From positions 1 through 64,000 of the forward strand of contig DLCK01000034.1 of assembly GCA_002480565.1 (NCBI GenBank): 64,000 bases of DNA. Direction: 5' to 3'. Positions 34,313-43,781 of the stretch are shown in pieces (the stretch's first letter is position 1; each line of letters opens with the position of its first letter). Position numbers and translations under genes: made by a program. Origin of the DNA: Phycisphaerales bacterium UBA7800. GTDB lineage: Bacteria > Planctomycetota > Phycisphaerae > Phycisphaerales > Phycisphaeraceae. The notes under the pieces are model-generated. The model saw only the letters and a program-made list of their open reading frames with translations. It was not told the origin of the DNA and made no database searches.

Positions 34313-35143
34313 TTATTGAGTTGCGTTCGTTGTGATGCGTGCGTTGTTTTGCACTTTAAGCATCTCTTTGCCGTAGCGCGTGCCAAGTTCGATCATACTC
34401 TTGCGATCAAAATGCCAATTGTCCATGGCAACCAGACCGTCGGCCAACACCACACCCGTATGGGGTACGGCTTCGGGGAGGGTGAGGATCAATGTGTTGA
34501 TCGGTTGCTCCTGGGCCATGTTGATCTGCCCGGCAATAAACGGCACATCCGGCGTGCCCAAGTCTTCACGCAAGTTAGCGATGAAGGTGCTGATTTTTTC
34601 GATGTATTTGGGATCTTTGCGATTGGCTTCACCTTGATGCCAGATGATGCCTTTGAGCGTGCCGGTCTTCATGGCAATCTTTGTTCGGCGGACGGCTTCG
34701 ACGTAAAACGGTTCCTTTGGATTGTACTTTTCCATCCCTTTTTTCCACTGATCAATCCGCGTGCCACCCTTGGCATTGACCACCAGGCCAAGCGTGATGT
34801 CCTTGTCGTCCTGGAGCATCGTCTTGGCAAACATGTAGCTGGGATTCATCTTCTGCCACTTGATGCCTTTGCGAACCGTCGAATACTTGTTGAGCGGAAT
34901 CGCAGCAGCTTCCCATTGGTCTTCACCATTAAGCAGCAGACAACGCTCAATCGGCTTGGCATCTTCCTCGGTGTAAGGCGCACGACCGGCCATGTTCGAC
35001 TGACCAATGCACAGGTAAATGTGCAACTTGTCTTTGGCAACAGTGACTTCATCGGCACCAGCAATCCGAGGCAAAAGCAGGGCGGTGAAAAGTGTCACCA
35101 TGACAAACAATATGATGTTTCTGGTTGTCTTGATCTGTGGCAT
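34313..35143 (-). CDS. Secreted SASA-domain acetylesterase (CE6-like)
   Basis: 276 residues with a signal peptide (IILFVMVTLFTALLLPRIAGA). Esterase motifs: LCIGQSNMAGRAPY with the nucleophile serine, VVNAKGGTRIDQWKKG, GIIWHQGEANRKDP and the C-terminal DNWHFDRKS carrying Asp and His. These are the blocks of sialate O-acetylesterase/acetylxylan esterase-like (CE6) enzymes, which remove acetyl groups from xylan or similar glycans. It is adjacent to another esterase gene on the same strand. Confidence 0.87.
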   Translation of the reverse strand: MPQIKTTRNIILFVMVTLFTALLLPRIAGADEVTVAKDKLHIYLCIGQSNMAGRAPYTEEDAKPIERCLLLNGEDQWEAAAIPLNKYSTVRKGIKWQKMNPSYMFAKTMLQDDKDITLGLVVNAKGGTRIDQWKKGMEKYNPKEPFYVEAVRRTKIAMKTGTLKGIIWHQGEANRKDPKYIEKISTFIANLREDLGTPDVPFIAGQINMAQEQPINTLILTLPEAVPHTGVVLADGLVAMDNWHFDRKSMIELGTRYGKEMLKVQNNARITTNATQ

Positions 35144-35187
35144 TGTGGTTTCTCTTGGCTTTCTGGGTATGTCTTTATTTATTTTTT

Positions 35188-35295
35188 AACACGAAGGCAC
35201 GAAGTTCACGAAGTTCACGAAGGACACGAAGAAGAAAAAGAATTTAATTTGTCTTGACCTTCGTGATCTTTGTGTCCTTCGTGCCTTCGTGTCAA
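35188..35295. repeat. CACGAAG-type inverted repeat element
   Basis: The left arm (35188-35231) contains five or six copies of CACGAAG-like words, and the right arm (35259-35295) carries their reverse complements (CTTCGTG). It forms a long imperfect hairpin between two minus-strand esterase genes. Confidence 0.75.
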
Positions 35296-35338
35296 GTATA
35301 AAATTGTGAATCAAACAGGTGCATCACATCATGTAAAG

Positions 35339-36148
35339 TCAACGTGTTTTCTGCATCCAGTTCACCAGCAGTTTCACCCACAGGTTCACATGCTCATCGT
35401 TCTCCGCCAAGCCCATCCCATGCGGGCCGTGCTCAAAGCTGTGCAATTCCACCGGCACGTTGTGCTTGCGGCAGGCCGTTGCAAACATCAATCCATTTTC
35501 CAGCGGCACGACCGGATCGTCACTGGTGAAAAAGATAAATGTCGGCGGCGTCTGTTCATCCACATTCAACTCATTGGAAAACTGAATCCGCTGCGCTTCG
35601 GTGTGGCCTTCGCCTAAGAGATTGTCACATGATCCGTTGTGCGGGAACTGTGTGAAGCTGATCACCGGATACCCCATGATCAAGCGATTGGGCCGAGCGC
35701 TGAATTCATCGGCCAAATCGTCATCGGGTTCAGTGAATACATCCGGTTGCGTTGCGACAGTACTCACCAGGTGACCACCAGCCGAAAAGCCCATGATGGC
35801 GATGTCGTTGGGATCAATGTTGAGTTGCGTTGCCTGGCTGCGAATCAGGCGAATGGCTCGACACAAATCCGCATGACCAGCAGGAAAGCGATTGGGGGCC
35901 ACGCGATAAGTCAGCACAAATGCCGTGTACCCATGCATCGCAAAGAGCTTGGCAAAAGGAGCGCCTTCATGTTCAGCCAAACCCGCATACCCGCCACCGG
36001 GACAGACAATCACCGCCCGGTTTTTAACCTTGGGGCCCGTCGGTGGATAAACGTCCAGACGTGGTTTCCCCCATTGGCTGTCACTGTGATGTTGCGAATC
36101 GTCAGGCCACAATTGAATGATATTTTTATCTGTCATGATGGTACTCAT
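35339..36148 (-). CDS. Alpha/beta hydrolase, acetyl xylan esterase-like (BD-FAE type)
   Basis: About 269 residues. The oxyanion motif is IVCPGGGYAGLAEHEG, the nucleophile elbow IMGFSAGGHLVST, and Asp and His lie in FFTSDDPVVP and SFEHGPHGMGL. No signal peptide, so it is cytosolic and may act on imported acetylated oligosaccharides. The frame is open to 36244, but those 32 extra residues are a translation of the repeat element at 36159-36239, so the ATG at 36148 (or 36136) is chosen. Confidence 0.87.
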   Translation of the reverse strand: MSTIMTDKNIIQLWPDDSQHHSDSQWGKPRLDVYPPTGPKVKNRAVIVCPGGGYAGLAEHEGAPFAKLFAMHGYTAFVLTYRVAPNRFPAGHADLCRAIRLIRSQATQLNIDPNDIAIMGFSAGGHLVSTVATQPDVFTEPDDDLADEFSARPNRLIMGYPVISFTQFPHNGSCDNLLGEGHTEAQRIQFSNELNVDEQTPPTFIFFTSDDPVVPLENGLMFATACRKHNVPVELHSFEHGPHGMGLAENDEHVNLWVKLLVNWMQKTR

Positions 36149-36158
36149 TGGGCTTTTA

Positions 36159-36239
36159 CCACAGAGTCGCAGAGACACAGAGTTTAAAACAATTAGGCTT
36201 GGACTTATGCCTTTTCTCTGTGCCTCTGTGACTCTGTGG
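36159..36239. repeat. CACAGAG-type inverted repeat element, second copy
   Basis: CCACAGAGTCGCAGAGACAC (36159-36178, continuing to 36182) and its reverse complement at 36216-36239 differ at few positions. The element is closely related to the inner element at 2021-2116 and sits between the hydrolase start and dnaE. Confidence 0.78.
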
Positions 36240-36373
36240 TTCATCCATTGGGATGGAATCCTCTATTCAAAAAATTGTACGAAGCTGATAGACTATCCAT
36301 ATTCAGCAAGACAGACAAAACGCACAGACAAGTCCGGTGACCGGACGCCCTCGACAAGAGGAATGGGAGCAGG

Positions 36374-39300
36374 ATGCCACAACCGTTTGTACACCTTCAT
36401 CTGCATAGCGAGTATTCACTGCTTGACGGTGCCAATCGCATCGACAAGCTAGTTTCACGTATCAAAGAATTGAACATGACCGCGGTGGCCGTCACCGACC
36501 ATGGCAATATGCACGCAGCCTGTCAGTTCTACAACGCAGCACACAAGCAAGGCATCAAGCCCATCATGGGGATCGAAGCCTACGTGGCTCCCGATGTCAA
36601 AGGTTTTACTTCTGACCGCATGCGCAAAGAAGCGACCGGCGTCTCGGATGGTGGTTTCCATCTTGTCTTGCTTGCTGAGAATCAGACGGGTTGGCATAAC
36701 CTGCTTAAGCTTTCATCCGATGCCTATGTCAACGGCTTTTATTACAAGCCGCGAATGGATAAGACCACCTTGCAGCAGTGGTCCGACGGGATCATCGCCA
36801 TTAATGGTCACCTGGGTTCATCCATTGCCTATCATCTTTGCCAATATGAGCTGACCAAAAACGAAGAGCATTACCAAAGAGCCATCGAAGAAGCCAAGTG
36901 GCATGCCTCGGTTTTCAAGCCCAATGAAAAAGGCGAACCGCGCTTTTATCTGGAACTGCAAAACCACGATGTCCGCGAACAGCAGGAAATTATCCCGCAC
37001 GTTAAACGCATGGCCAAAGAGTTGGACATGCCACTGGTTGGCGATAACGACGCGCACTTTCTGACGCTTGATGATTGGGATGCGCACGACACGCTTTGCT
37101 GCATTTCCATGGGCAAGAAAAAGATGGAGGAAAACCGCCTCCGCTATTCCAAGGATTTGTACGTCAAGTCTCAGGAGCAGATGTGCGAGCTTTTTGCAGA
37201 CTGTCCTGAAGCGATTGAAAATACCGTCAAGATTGCAGATCGTTGTAACGTCGAAATCGACTTCTCTGCCAACCATGCGCCGGTCGTGAAAATCGCACTC
37301 AGTGACAAGATCAAATCACTTAAAGGCAAGACCGCTGCCGACCGCGTCATCCAATACAAGACCGGTGACAGGATTGGTTCGACTGCATGGTTTAAAGACT
37401 TCTGTGCCCAGATCACCCTCATTCCGTTTGACTCTGAAAAAGATGCGGAGATTGATGAGGATGTACTTAAAGCCCAATGTGATGAAGCACTCTTTCTGCT
37501 CTCCGAAGCAGGGGCGCTTTGGCGGTACGGCCAAGACGGGATCACGCCTGACATTCGCGCTCGACTTGAACGTGAACTTAAAGTCCTTGCTGACAAGATT
37601 ATTTCTGCCTACTTCCTGATCGTCTGGGACTTTGTCAACGAAGCGCGCAGTCGCGGTATCCCCGCCAACGCTCGTGGGTCAGGTGTGGGTACGATGGTCG
37701 GTTTTGTGCTGGGTTTATCCAATGCCTGCCCGGTGCAGTATGGTCTGCTCTTTGAACGTTTCACCGACCCGGATCGAAGTGAATATCCTGATATTGATAT
37801 TGACCTCTGTCAGAACGGTCGGCCTGAAATTATCGAGTATGTCCGTCAAAAATACGGGCATGTGGCTCAGATTATCACCTTTGGAACACTCAAAGCCCGT
37901 GCTGCGATTCGCGACGTGGGACGTGTGCATGACCTGCCACTGCCTGATGTGGACAAGCTCTGCAAGCTCATCGGCGATGAGTTGAAGATGACCATCAGTA
38001 AAGCGCTGGGACAGGAGCCGGATCTTAAAGAGCTTTACAACACTTCATCGCATCACAAGGAAGTGATCGACACGGCTATCCGCCTGGAAAACATGGCGCG
38101 ACATGCGGGGGTGCATGCTGCGGGTGTGATTGTGGCAACCCAGCCGTTAGACAATATCGTCCCGTTGTACAAGCCGCCGGGAACCGACCAGATTGTCACG
38201 CAATGGGACGGGCCGACCTGTGAAAGTGTCGGCTTGCTCAAGATGGACTTCTTGGGGTTGCGCAACCTTTCCATCATTGAACGTGCCAAGGATTTGATCC
38301 GTGACACAATGGATATCAAAACCCAGCGCGGCTGCATCATGGGTGAGTTTGGTAAAGGCCTTGTCCCCGATTCGCCACGTGAGTTTTCCGATCAGGGTGA
38401 TGACTACGATCCCCTGGAACTTGAACGTCTGACCTTCCTGGATCAGAACGTGCTTGATGCATTCCGTCGAGGTGAAACGGCTGCAGTTTTCCAGTTTGAA
38501 TCCGGCGGTTTCCGCAACACGCTCTTGGGGATGAAACCTGACCGACTCGAAGACCTCATTGCTGCAAACGCACTGTATCGTCCGGGGCCGATGGCATTGA
38601 TCCCCGACTACAACGACCGTAAACACGGCCGAGCCGAAGTCCCCAAGATTCATCCCATTGTCGATGAAATCACCGCTGAAACCTATGGCATCATGATCTA
38701 CCAGGAACAGGTCATGCTCATTGTCCATAAGCTTGGTGATATTGCCCTGCGTGAAGCTTATTCGCTGATTAAAGCCATTAGTAAGAAAAAAGAAAAGACG
38801 ATCAACGCCTCCAAGGCACAGTTCCTCATTGGTGCCCAGGAAAAAGGTGTTACCGAAAAACAGGCGACGGATATTTTCGACAATATCCTCAAGTTCGCAG
38901 GCTACGGTTTTAACAAATCGCACTCGACAGGTTACTCGATTATTGCCTACCAGACGGCATACCTCAAGACCTATTTCCCCGTGCATTACATGGCTGCGGT
39001 GCTCACCTACGAAGCTGTCAGCACCGACAAGGTCGTCGAGTACATCGACGAATGTAAACGTGTCCTGCGCCCCAATGGTAACCGTGGCATTGAAGTCCGC
39101 CCACCGTGTATCAACCATTCGGAAGTCGGCTTTACGGTTGTCTACGAAAAGGGCGAACCGCACGATCCCAACAACGGGCATATCCGCTTTGGACTCAATG
39201 CCGTCAAAGGTGTCGGCGAAAAAGCCATCCTTGCGATCATGGAAGCACGGGACAAGGAAGGGCCGTTTAAGAATCTGTATGACTTCTGTGAACGTGTGCC

Positions 39301-40351
39301 TTCGAATGTCTGTAACCGTTCGACGATTGATGCGCTGATCAAATGCGGTGCGTTTGACACGTTACACAGCACGGATGAACGGGCTGCGATGTCCGCTGCT
39401 TTGGATGATGCGATCAGCAGTGGCCAACGCGCAGCTTCGGATCGCAGTGCCGGTCAGATGAGTTTCTTTGAGAGCTTTGCTGAGAGTGCCCCGGTTGAAC
39501 AGCAGCAGCAGGCCAACAACCTGCCAAGTTGCGAACCCTGGACAACGCAGGAAACATTGACCCATGAAAAATCGGTGTTGGGTTTCTACGTCTCCAGTCA
39601 TCCGATGGATCAGTTCAAGGATGAACTCGAACGCTACAGCACCATCAATGTGATCGACCTGAAGCAGATCAAGTCCGACCTGGAAGTGACCATCGGTGGC
39701 ATGCTCACGCGCGTGCGTCCGACGTTGGTGAAAAACGGACGCTCAGCAGGACAGAAGATGGCGATGATCACCATCGAGGATAAGACCGGTTCGATTGATG
39801 GCGTGATTTTTTCTGACGCCTACGCCATTGCCGCGCCGCTGCTTGAGTCCGATGCCATTGTGCTGCTTAAAGGCAAGGTCGACCGCCGCCGCGAGGAACC
39901 GAACATCATCGTCAATCAGGTGATCCCTGTCCGTGATGCGGTGAGTCAGTTAACCCAGGCGGTGAACATCCGGCTGCGCCCCAGACCTGAAATGGCGGAC
40001 GGCAATAATGGGGGCAATCCGCTGACCGGCTACAACGGTGAGTTCAACCAGCTCAAAGCCTTGCTCCACCAATCCCGTGCTGCCAACGGCAATCCGTCTG
40101 CACAGGTTTACTTTGAAGTCTGCGATCAAGGCCAACGCGTACGACTCCGCGCCAACGGCGTCCGTATCGGGGTCGATCCGGACTTGCCACAGCGGGTCAA
40201 CACAGTCATGCGAACACCTGATTGCTGTGAGCTTCACGGGGCTCCGAAAATCACAGTTGCAGTCAACAAGGTCTCCGAGCAGGAGGATGAGGACAAACTC
40301 ATCACGCAAAGTGCTCAGGCTGATGTTTGCGATTCGATTGACCGGTATTGA
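36374..40351 (+). CDS. dnaE: DNA polymerase III alpha subunit
   Basis: 1325 residues, somewhat longer than the roughly 1160 of E. coli DnaE. The PHP domain opens with VHLHLHSEYSLLDGA. The C-family polymerase palm has ARGSGVGTMVGF and the catalytic YPDIDIDL near residues 472-478, and the third acid lies in LLKMDFLGLRNL near 625. A tandem HhH region follows (KFAGYGFNKSHSTGYS), then an OB fold (TIGGMLTRVRP...DKTGSIDGV) near 1110. Extra length lies between PHP and palm (around residues 300-385) and at the C-terminus. This is the replicative polymerase. The ATG has GGGAG upstream. Confidence 0.98.
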   Translation: MPQPFVHLHLHSEYSLLDGANRIDKLVSRIKELNMTAVAVTDHGNMHAACQFYNAAHKQGIKPIMGIEAYVAPDVKGFTSDRMRKEATGVSDGGFHLVLLAENQTGWHNLLKLSSDAYVNGFYYKPRMDKTTLQQWSDGIIAINGHLGSSIAYHLCQYELTKNEEHYQRAIEEAKWHASVFKPNEKGEPRFYLELQNHDVREQQEIIPHVKRMAKELDMPLVGDNDAHFLTLDDWDAHDTLCCISMGKKKMEENRLRYSKDLYVKSQEQMCELFADCPEAIENTVKIADRCNVEIDFSANHAPVVKIALSDKIKSLKGKTAADRVIQYKTGDRIGSTAWFKDFCAQITLIPFDSEKDAEIDEDVLKAQCDEALFLLSEAGALWRYGQDGITPDIRARLERELKVLADKIISAYFLIVWDFVNEARSRGIPANARGSGVGTMVGFVLGLSNACPVQYGLLFERFTDPDRSEYPDIDIDLCQNGRPEIIEYVRQKYGHVAQIITFGTLKARAAIRDVGRVHDLPLPDVDKLCKLIGDELKMTISKALGQEPDLKELYNTSSHHKEVIDTAIRLENMARHAGVHAAGVIVATQPLDNIVPLYKPPGTDQIVTQWDGPTCESVGLLKMDFLGLRNLSIIERAKDLIRDTMDIKTQRGCIMGEFGKGLVPDSPREFSDQGDDYDPLELERLTFLDQNVLDAFRRGETAAVFQFESGGFRNTLLGMKPDRLEDLIAANALYRPGPMALIPDYNDRKHGRAEVPKIHPIVDEITAETYGIMIYQEQVMLIVHKLGDIALREAYSLIKAISKKKEKTINASKAQFLIGAQEKGVTEKQATDIFDNILKFAGYGFNKSHSTGYSIIAYQTAYLKTYFPVHYMAAVLTYEAVSTDKVVEYIDECKRVLRPNGNRGIEVRPPCINHSEVGFTVVYEKGEPHDPNNGHIRFGLNAVKGVGEKAILAIMEARDKEGPFKNLYDFCERVPSNVCNRSTIDALIKCGAFDTLHSTDERAAMSAALDDAISSGQRAASDRSAGQMSFFESFAESAPVEQQQQANNLPSCEPWTTQETLTHEKSVLGFYVSSHPMDQFKDELERYSTINVIDLKQIKSDLEVTIGGMLTRVRPTLVKNGRSAGQKMAMITIEDKTGSIDGVIFSDAYAIAAPLLESDAIVLLKGKVDRRREEPNIIVNQVIPVRDAVSQLTQAVNIRLRPRPEMADGNNGGNPLTGYNGEFNQLKALLHQSRAANGNPSAQVYFEVCDQGQRVRLRANGVRIGVDPDLPQRVNTVMRTPDCCELHGAPKITVAVNKVSEQEDEDKLITQSAQADVCDSIDRY

Positions 40352-40544
40352 TCAATCATGCAAAGCACGGTCGATGTCCGTCGGACATTGGCTTGGACAG
40401 CATGTGCCATTACGAGATTGTTATCAATAGCATTGGGGTATAGTTGCCAAGGTATACGATAGACTTTGGTGTAATACGATTTAATCGTTACGGATGGAAT
40501 AACACGAACCGGCGCAACCGGTTATGGTGATGGTTTCAAACGCC

Positions 40545-40785
40545 TTATCCACATCTTGCACGTATCAAAATGCGGTTACATACTGATAGGTTGATGGCTA
40601 AGTCAAAAGTAGACCCTTAACCTGTATTAGCAATGGGTTAGTGTGTAAGATTTTATTTTTAATACACTTGTGTTTTTGGAGAGGGTGTGCCAAACATGTT
40701 GTCTGAGACATATTTGTGCGCAGGCAGGGGATATATCACCTGGTGATGTTCTGTCAATGTGAATTCAATCAACAGGTTATCCACA
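40545..40785. other. Intergenic region with two perfect DnaA boxes
   Basis: TTATCCACA, the strongest E. coli-type DnaA box, occurs at 40545-40553 and again at 40777-40785, both on the plus strand. They lie in a 480-bp non-coding gap (40352-40831) after dnaE. Between them is an AT-rich run around AAGATTTTATTTTTAATAC. Weaker matches lie at 41109-41117 and 41933-41941. No dnaA or dnaN is in the window. It could be an origin, a DnaA-controlled promoter or a titration site. The gap also holds the palindrome ATGTCCG-T-CGGACAT (40374-40388). Confidence 0.45.
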
Positions 40786-40831
40786 TAGATTAGCTGAAAA
40801 GATGTAACAGTCTGATAATAGTGGTGTTGAA

Positions 40832-41026
40832 TTAACCTTCTTTATGCAGATCAGCGACAAGAATTGCGTCGATTACAGGCTGGTCCGGGGCAGGTTGGCA
40901 GGGCTTGACATGGAAGACCTGGTTGCGGAGTTGCTCATGAGACACCTTGCTCAGAGCAGGATTGGATGCAAACCAGTCGATCATCGGGCGGGGCAGTTGG
41001 CGGGTATCAGATGTCGTCGCGGTCAT
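40832..41026 (-). CDS. Small hypothetical protein, 64 aa
   Basis: A short reading frame with a good ribosome site (AAGGA eight bases before the ATG) lies 136 bases downstream of tmk on the same strand. The sequence is soluble, Pro- and Gln-rich (RPMIDWFASNPALSKVSHEQLRNQVF). A 97-residue frame overlaps on the opposite strand but has no ribosome site. Function unknown. Confidence 0.45.
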   Translation of the reverse strand: MTATTSDTRQLPRPMIDWFASNPALSKVSHEQLRNQVFHVKPCQPAPDQPVIDAILVADLHKEG

Positions 41027-41162
41027 GGGGCGGTTCCTTGCATGAGGTCACACATACTCGTGCGACATGTAAGTGAACAATACTGCCCCCTGTCCCGTCA
41101 ATCGAAGGTGTGGACAACTGACAACTTTGTCAGATGACTAAATAGTATGACCGGCACAATCG

Positions 41163-41843
41163 TTACAACTTAGCGGCTAACCGCTGAGATAAATTTGACA
41201 GTAAATCTGCGGTCACATTATCGGCACTGGGACGGGCATCGAGAACCAGATAGCGATTGGGGTCGGCTTCTGCTTGATCCAGGTAGCCTTTACGGACGCG
41301 CCGGTGATACTCCTTGCCTTTCTGCTCCATACGATCGAGCAGGGGGTTTAGACGCGTCTGTGCGGTCTGTTCATCGACATCAAACACCACCACCAGGTCC
41401 GGCCAGTAGTCTCCCAAAGCGATCTGTCCAACTCGCAGGATGTCCGCGACGCTGATGCCACCTGCTGTGCCTTGGTAGGCCAACGTTGAGCTGATGAAGC
41501 GGTCAGCGATGACCAATTGTCCTTCGGAGAGTGCGGGCGCGATTTTCTGTTCGATGAGTTGGGCACGACTTGCCATATACAACAGCATCTCACACTTGGT
41601 GACCATTTCTTCGTTGGTCGGGTCCAGCAGGATATTGCGGATTTGTTCACCAATGGGCGTCCCGCCAGGTTCGCGGACTTCGGTGGTCTTGATGCCATGG
41701 CTATGGGCAAGATTAATCAAACGCCGAAACTGCGTGGTTTTACCACTGCCGTCAGGACCATCAAAGACAATGAAGCGCCCTTTGAGTAACGCTTCCCAAT
41801 CCGGTGCATCCGCAGATGATTTATCAGGCATGTGATCCGTCAT
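41163..41843 (-). CDS. tmk: Thymidylate kinase
   Basis: 226 residues. It phosphorylates dTMP to dTDP for DNA synthesis. The P-loop is FDGPDGSGKTTQ (residues 27-38), the substrate motif TTEVREPGGTPIGEQIR, the LID-region DRFISSTLAYQGTAGGI, and VVVFDVDEQTA is the base-proximal strand. The N-terminus has a short extension of about 20 residues. The ATG at 41843 has AAAGGA close upstream. Confidence 0.96.
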   Translation of the reverse strand: MTDHMPDKSSADAPDWEALLKGRFIVFDGPDGSGKTTQFRRLINLAHSHGIKTTEVREPGGTPIGEQIRNILLDPTNEEMVTKCEMLLYMASRAQLIEQKIAPALSEGQLVIADRFISSTLAYQGTAGGISVADILRVGQIALGDYWPDLVVVFDVDEQTAQTRLNPLLDRMEQKGKEYHRRVRKGYLDQAEADPNRYLVLDARPSADNVTADLLSNLSQRLAAKL

Positions 41844-41979
41844 CGATTCCTTTCGCCAAGTGATCAGGGAGTATGGTAAATGATCTAGCGGAATTTGCGA
41901 AATGGCGATGATCCATGCTGATTTTTACACAATTGGGATGTCATCACATGTTAATATGGCAGACAGGTAAAACTGGAAA

Positions 41980-42642
41980 ATGACTGACAAATCGATATCT
42001 GAATCTTCTGGTGAAATCACTAGTTTCGACATTCAGCAAACCGATGGGCTGTTGACTGTTGCACAATCTCACAAGCAAAGGGGTGTTGCATTATTTTTGC
42101 TCGGTTGGAACTGTGGATTGGGATTCGTGTTTTACAAGGAAATCTGGCCGGTCTTTTCGCAATGGGATGCGTATGAGTGGCCATGGGTTCGTGTGTTTGT
42201 CGGATTCTTGATGATCTGTGTTTTTGTAGCAGTGATTGGTTTTATCATTTTCAAGATGTTTGGTTTTGAATCCCTTAGCATTGATCGTAATGAAATCCGT
42301 TTTTATAAAACCATTGGTTTCTACACTTGGCGAAAGACCATGCCACGTGATCAGCTGGCGCACATCAAGTATGAACCGGATGAAGTGATCTTTCACGCAT
42401 CGGATACCAATGAGCCGGTGACTCTGGCGGAAAATATTGGATTGATTAGCCTAGATGGAAAAATCAAGATCGTTTTTGGTGACCCAGAACATGCAGAGTA
42501 CGAACTGGATCTATTGATTGACTGCATCGTCGATTTTCTCAAGGACAGCGGTCAGATCGATATGCCCCAGGTTACTCGTGCTGAATTAACCATGGCTCAA
42601 TACTTAATCAGACCACTTGATGATAGTGATCTACCATGTTGA
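41980..42642 (+). CDS. Hypothetical membrane protein with PH-like soluble part
   Basis: 220 residues. Two membrane segments (VALFLLGWNCGLGFVFY and VFVGFLMICVFVAVIGFIIF) are followed by a beta-rich portion (LSIDRNEIRFYKTIGFYTWRKTMPRDQLAHIKY) resembling the bacterial PH domains seen after paired membrane helices. It ends with a helical tail. Not recognised further. It faces away from tmk and converges on the porin gene. Confidence 0.65.
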   Translation: MTDKSISESSGEITSFDIQQTDGLLTVAQSHKQRGVALFLLGWNCGLGFVFYKEIWPVFSQWDAYEWPWVRVFVGFLMICVFVAVIGFIIFKMFGFESLSIDRNEIRFYKTIGFYTWRKTMPRDQLAHIKYEPDEVIFHASDTNEPVTLAENIGLISLDGKIKIVFGDPEHAEYELDLLIDCIVDFLKDSGQIDMPQVTRAELTMAQYLIRPLDDSDLPC

Positions 42643-42695
42643 TTAGCTTTGCGATTGGGAGTGACAGACCCCGTTTGAAACTTCTGGGGACACTG

Positions 42696-43781
42696 TTACC
42701 ACGTGGTTTGCAGACGCAGGCCGGCGACGTAGACCGTGTCGGACTGGGGGGAGTCCGCAGGATTGAAGATGGCCTGGATGCTTGGGGTGATGTGCATCAT
42801 GTCGTTGAGTTGGTAACGGTAAAAGGCTTCGAGAATCGTCTCCTGATCGACGGTTGGATCGCTGGGGTCAGCCCATGCCACACCGATGGCAGCAAGGTCG
42901 TCTTCGCGGCCGAAGGGTGATTCGATGCCAAGGCCTGCCGATGCGAATTGTTCGAAGTCACCAAGCTGTTCATCTGCCATGCCCCATCGTGCAAAGACGA
43001 CGAGGTTGGAGGCGATGTGTTGGTCGATGCTGATTGCCACACCACTGCCATCGACACCGGGGGTTTGGGCATGCCAGAGCATCACGCGATAGTTACCGGT
43101 GAGGTCTGCGGTGTTGATGAATCCCAACTCTGCGGAATAGAAGAAGTCGCCATCGACTACCGTGCGAAACGGCGTATGGGTCGTAACGGCATTGCTGTCA
43201 GCGACGCCAAAGGTCGCGTAGAAATGCTCTGAAAGGTTAGCCCAGAGATTGATCCCAAGGCCGTCATCGGGGAAGGGGATGGTCATGTTGTTGACCAATG
43301 CGGTGGAGAGAAATTGTGCGGTCTCGTCGTTGGCGATTTCGTTGGCATCAAAGAAGTCAGACAGTGAAATCTTGCCAAGGGTGATGATCCATGACTCGTC
43401 GTTAAACGACTGGGTCCATGAGAAGCCTGAGAGAACGAGGTCTTCGTTGTCCAGGTCGTCGTTGATGCCCATGATTGAGCCAACGTTGGCACCAAGGTCT
43501 TCATCACGACTGTTGCTGATGATCTGCCCGCCTTCGATGCCGATTGCCAGGACACCGTTTTCAATAGGTGACCATTCAATGCCAAAGTCATAGCTGCCCG
43601 AGAGCAGTGAATGTGAGTCGTCAAGTGTTTTGCTGGCAGATTGGAAGATGAGGGTGTACCCCAGTTCAAAAGCCAATCCGTGGTTGTCTTCGAGTTGACT
43701 TCGCCAGTCCGAAGATGCGTTGTCGGTTTGAACCTGCTGAGCACCAATGGGAATGGTGACGGTTAGCAGAATCAGCGTCAA
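42696..43781 (-). CDS. OprB-like carbohydrate-selective porin
   Basis: 361 residues. The mature protein has the OprB pattern: LEDNHGLAFELGYTLIFQS, EGGQIIS, ITLGKISLSDFFDANEIAND, FYATFGVADSNA, GNYRVMLWHAQ, and a C-terminal YVAGLRLQTTW ending in an aromatic residue as outer-membrane barrels do. It should admit sugars through the outer membrane. The start is odd: the frame begins at a TTG after a stop, with a short signal-like segment (MTLILLTVTIPIGAQQ). An ATG six codons earlier would be in frame only with one more T in the adjacent T7 run. Confidence 0.82.
   Translation of the reverse strand: MTLILLTVTIPIGAQQVQTDNASSDWRSQLEDNHGLAFELGYTLIFQSASKTLDDSHSLLSGSYDFGIEWSPIENGVLAIGIEGGQIISNSRDEDLGANVGSIMGINDDLDNEDLVLSGFSWTQSFNDESWIITLGKISLSDFFDANEIANDETAQFLSTALVNNMTIPFPDDGLGINLWANLSEHFYATFGVADSNAVTTHTPFRTVVDGDFFYSAELGFINTADLTGNYRVMLWHAQTPGVDGSGVAISIDQHIASNLVVFARWGMADEQLGDFEQFASAGLGIESPFGREDDLAAIGVAWADPSDPTVDQETILEAFYRYQLNDMMHITPSIQAIFNPADSPQSDTVYVAGLRLQTTW

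Noticed and set aside
34298..35257. 319-codon plus-strand frame
   Set aside because: It is the antisense of the SASA esterase gene and runs into the CACGAAG repeat element.
38147..39181. 344-codon minus-strand frame within dnaE
   Set aside because: It lies entirely inside the conserved polymerase coding sequence and shows no domain or start signal.
40844..41137. 97-codon plus-strand frame opposite the 64-aa gene
   Set aside because: No ribosome site; the minus-strand frame has AAGGA at the right distance.
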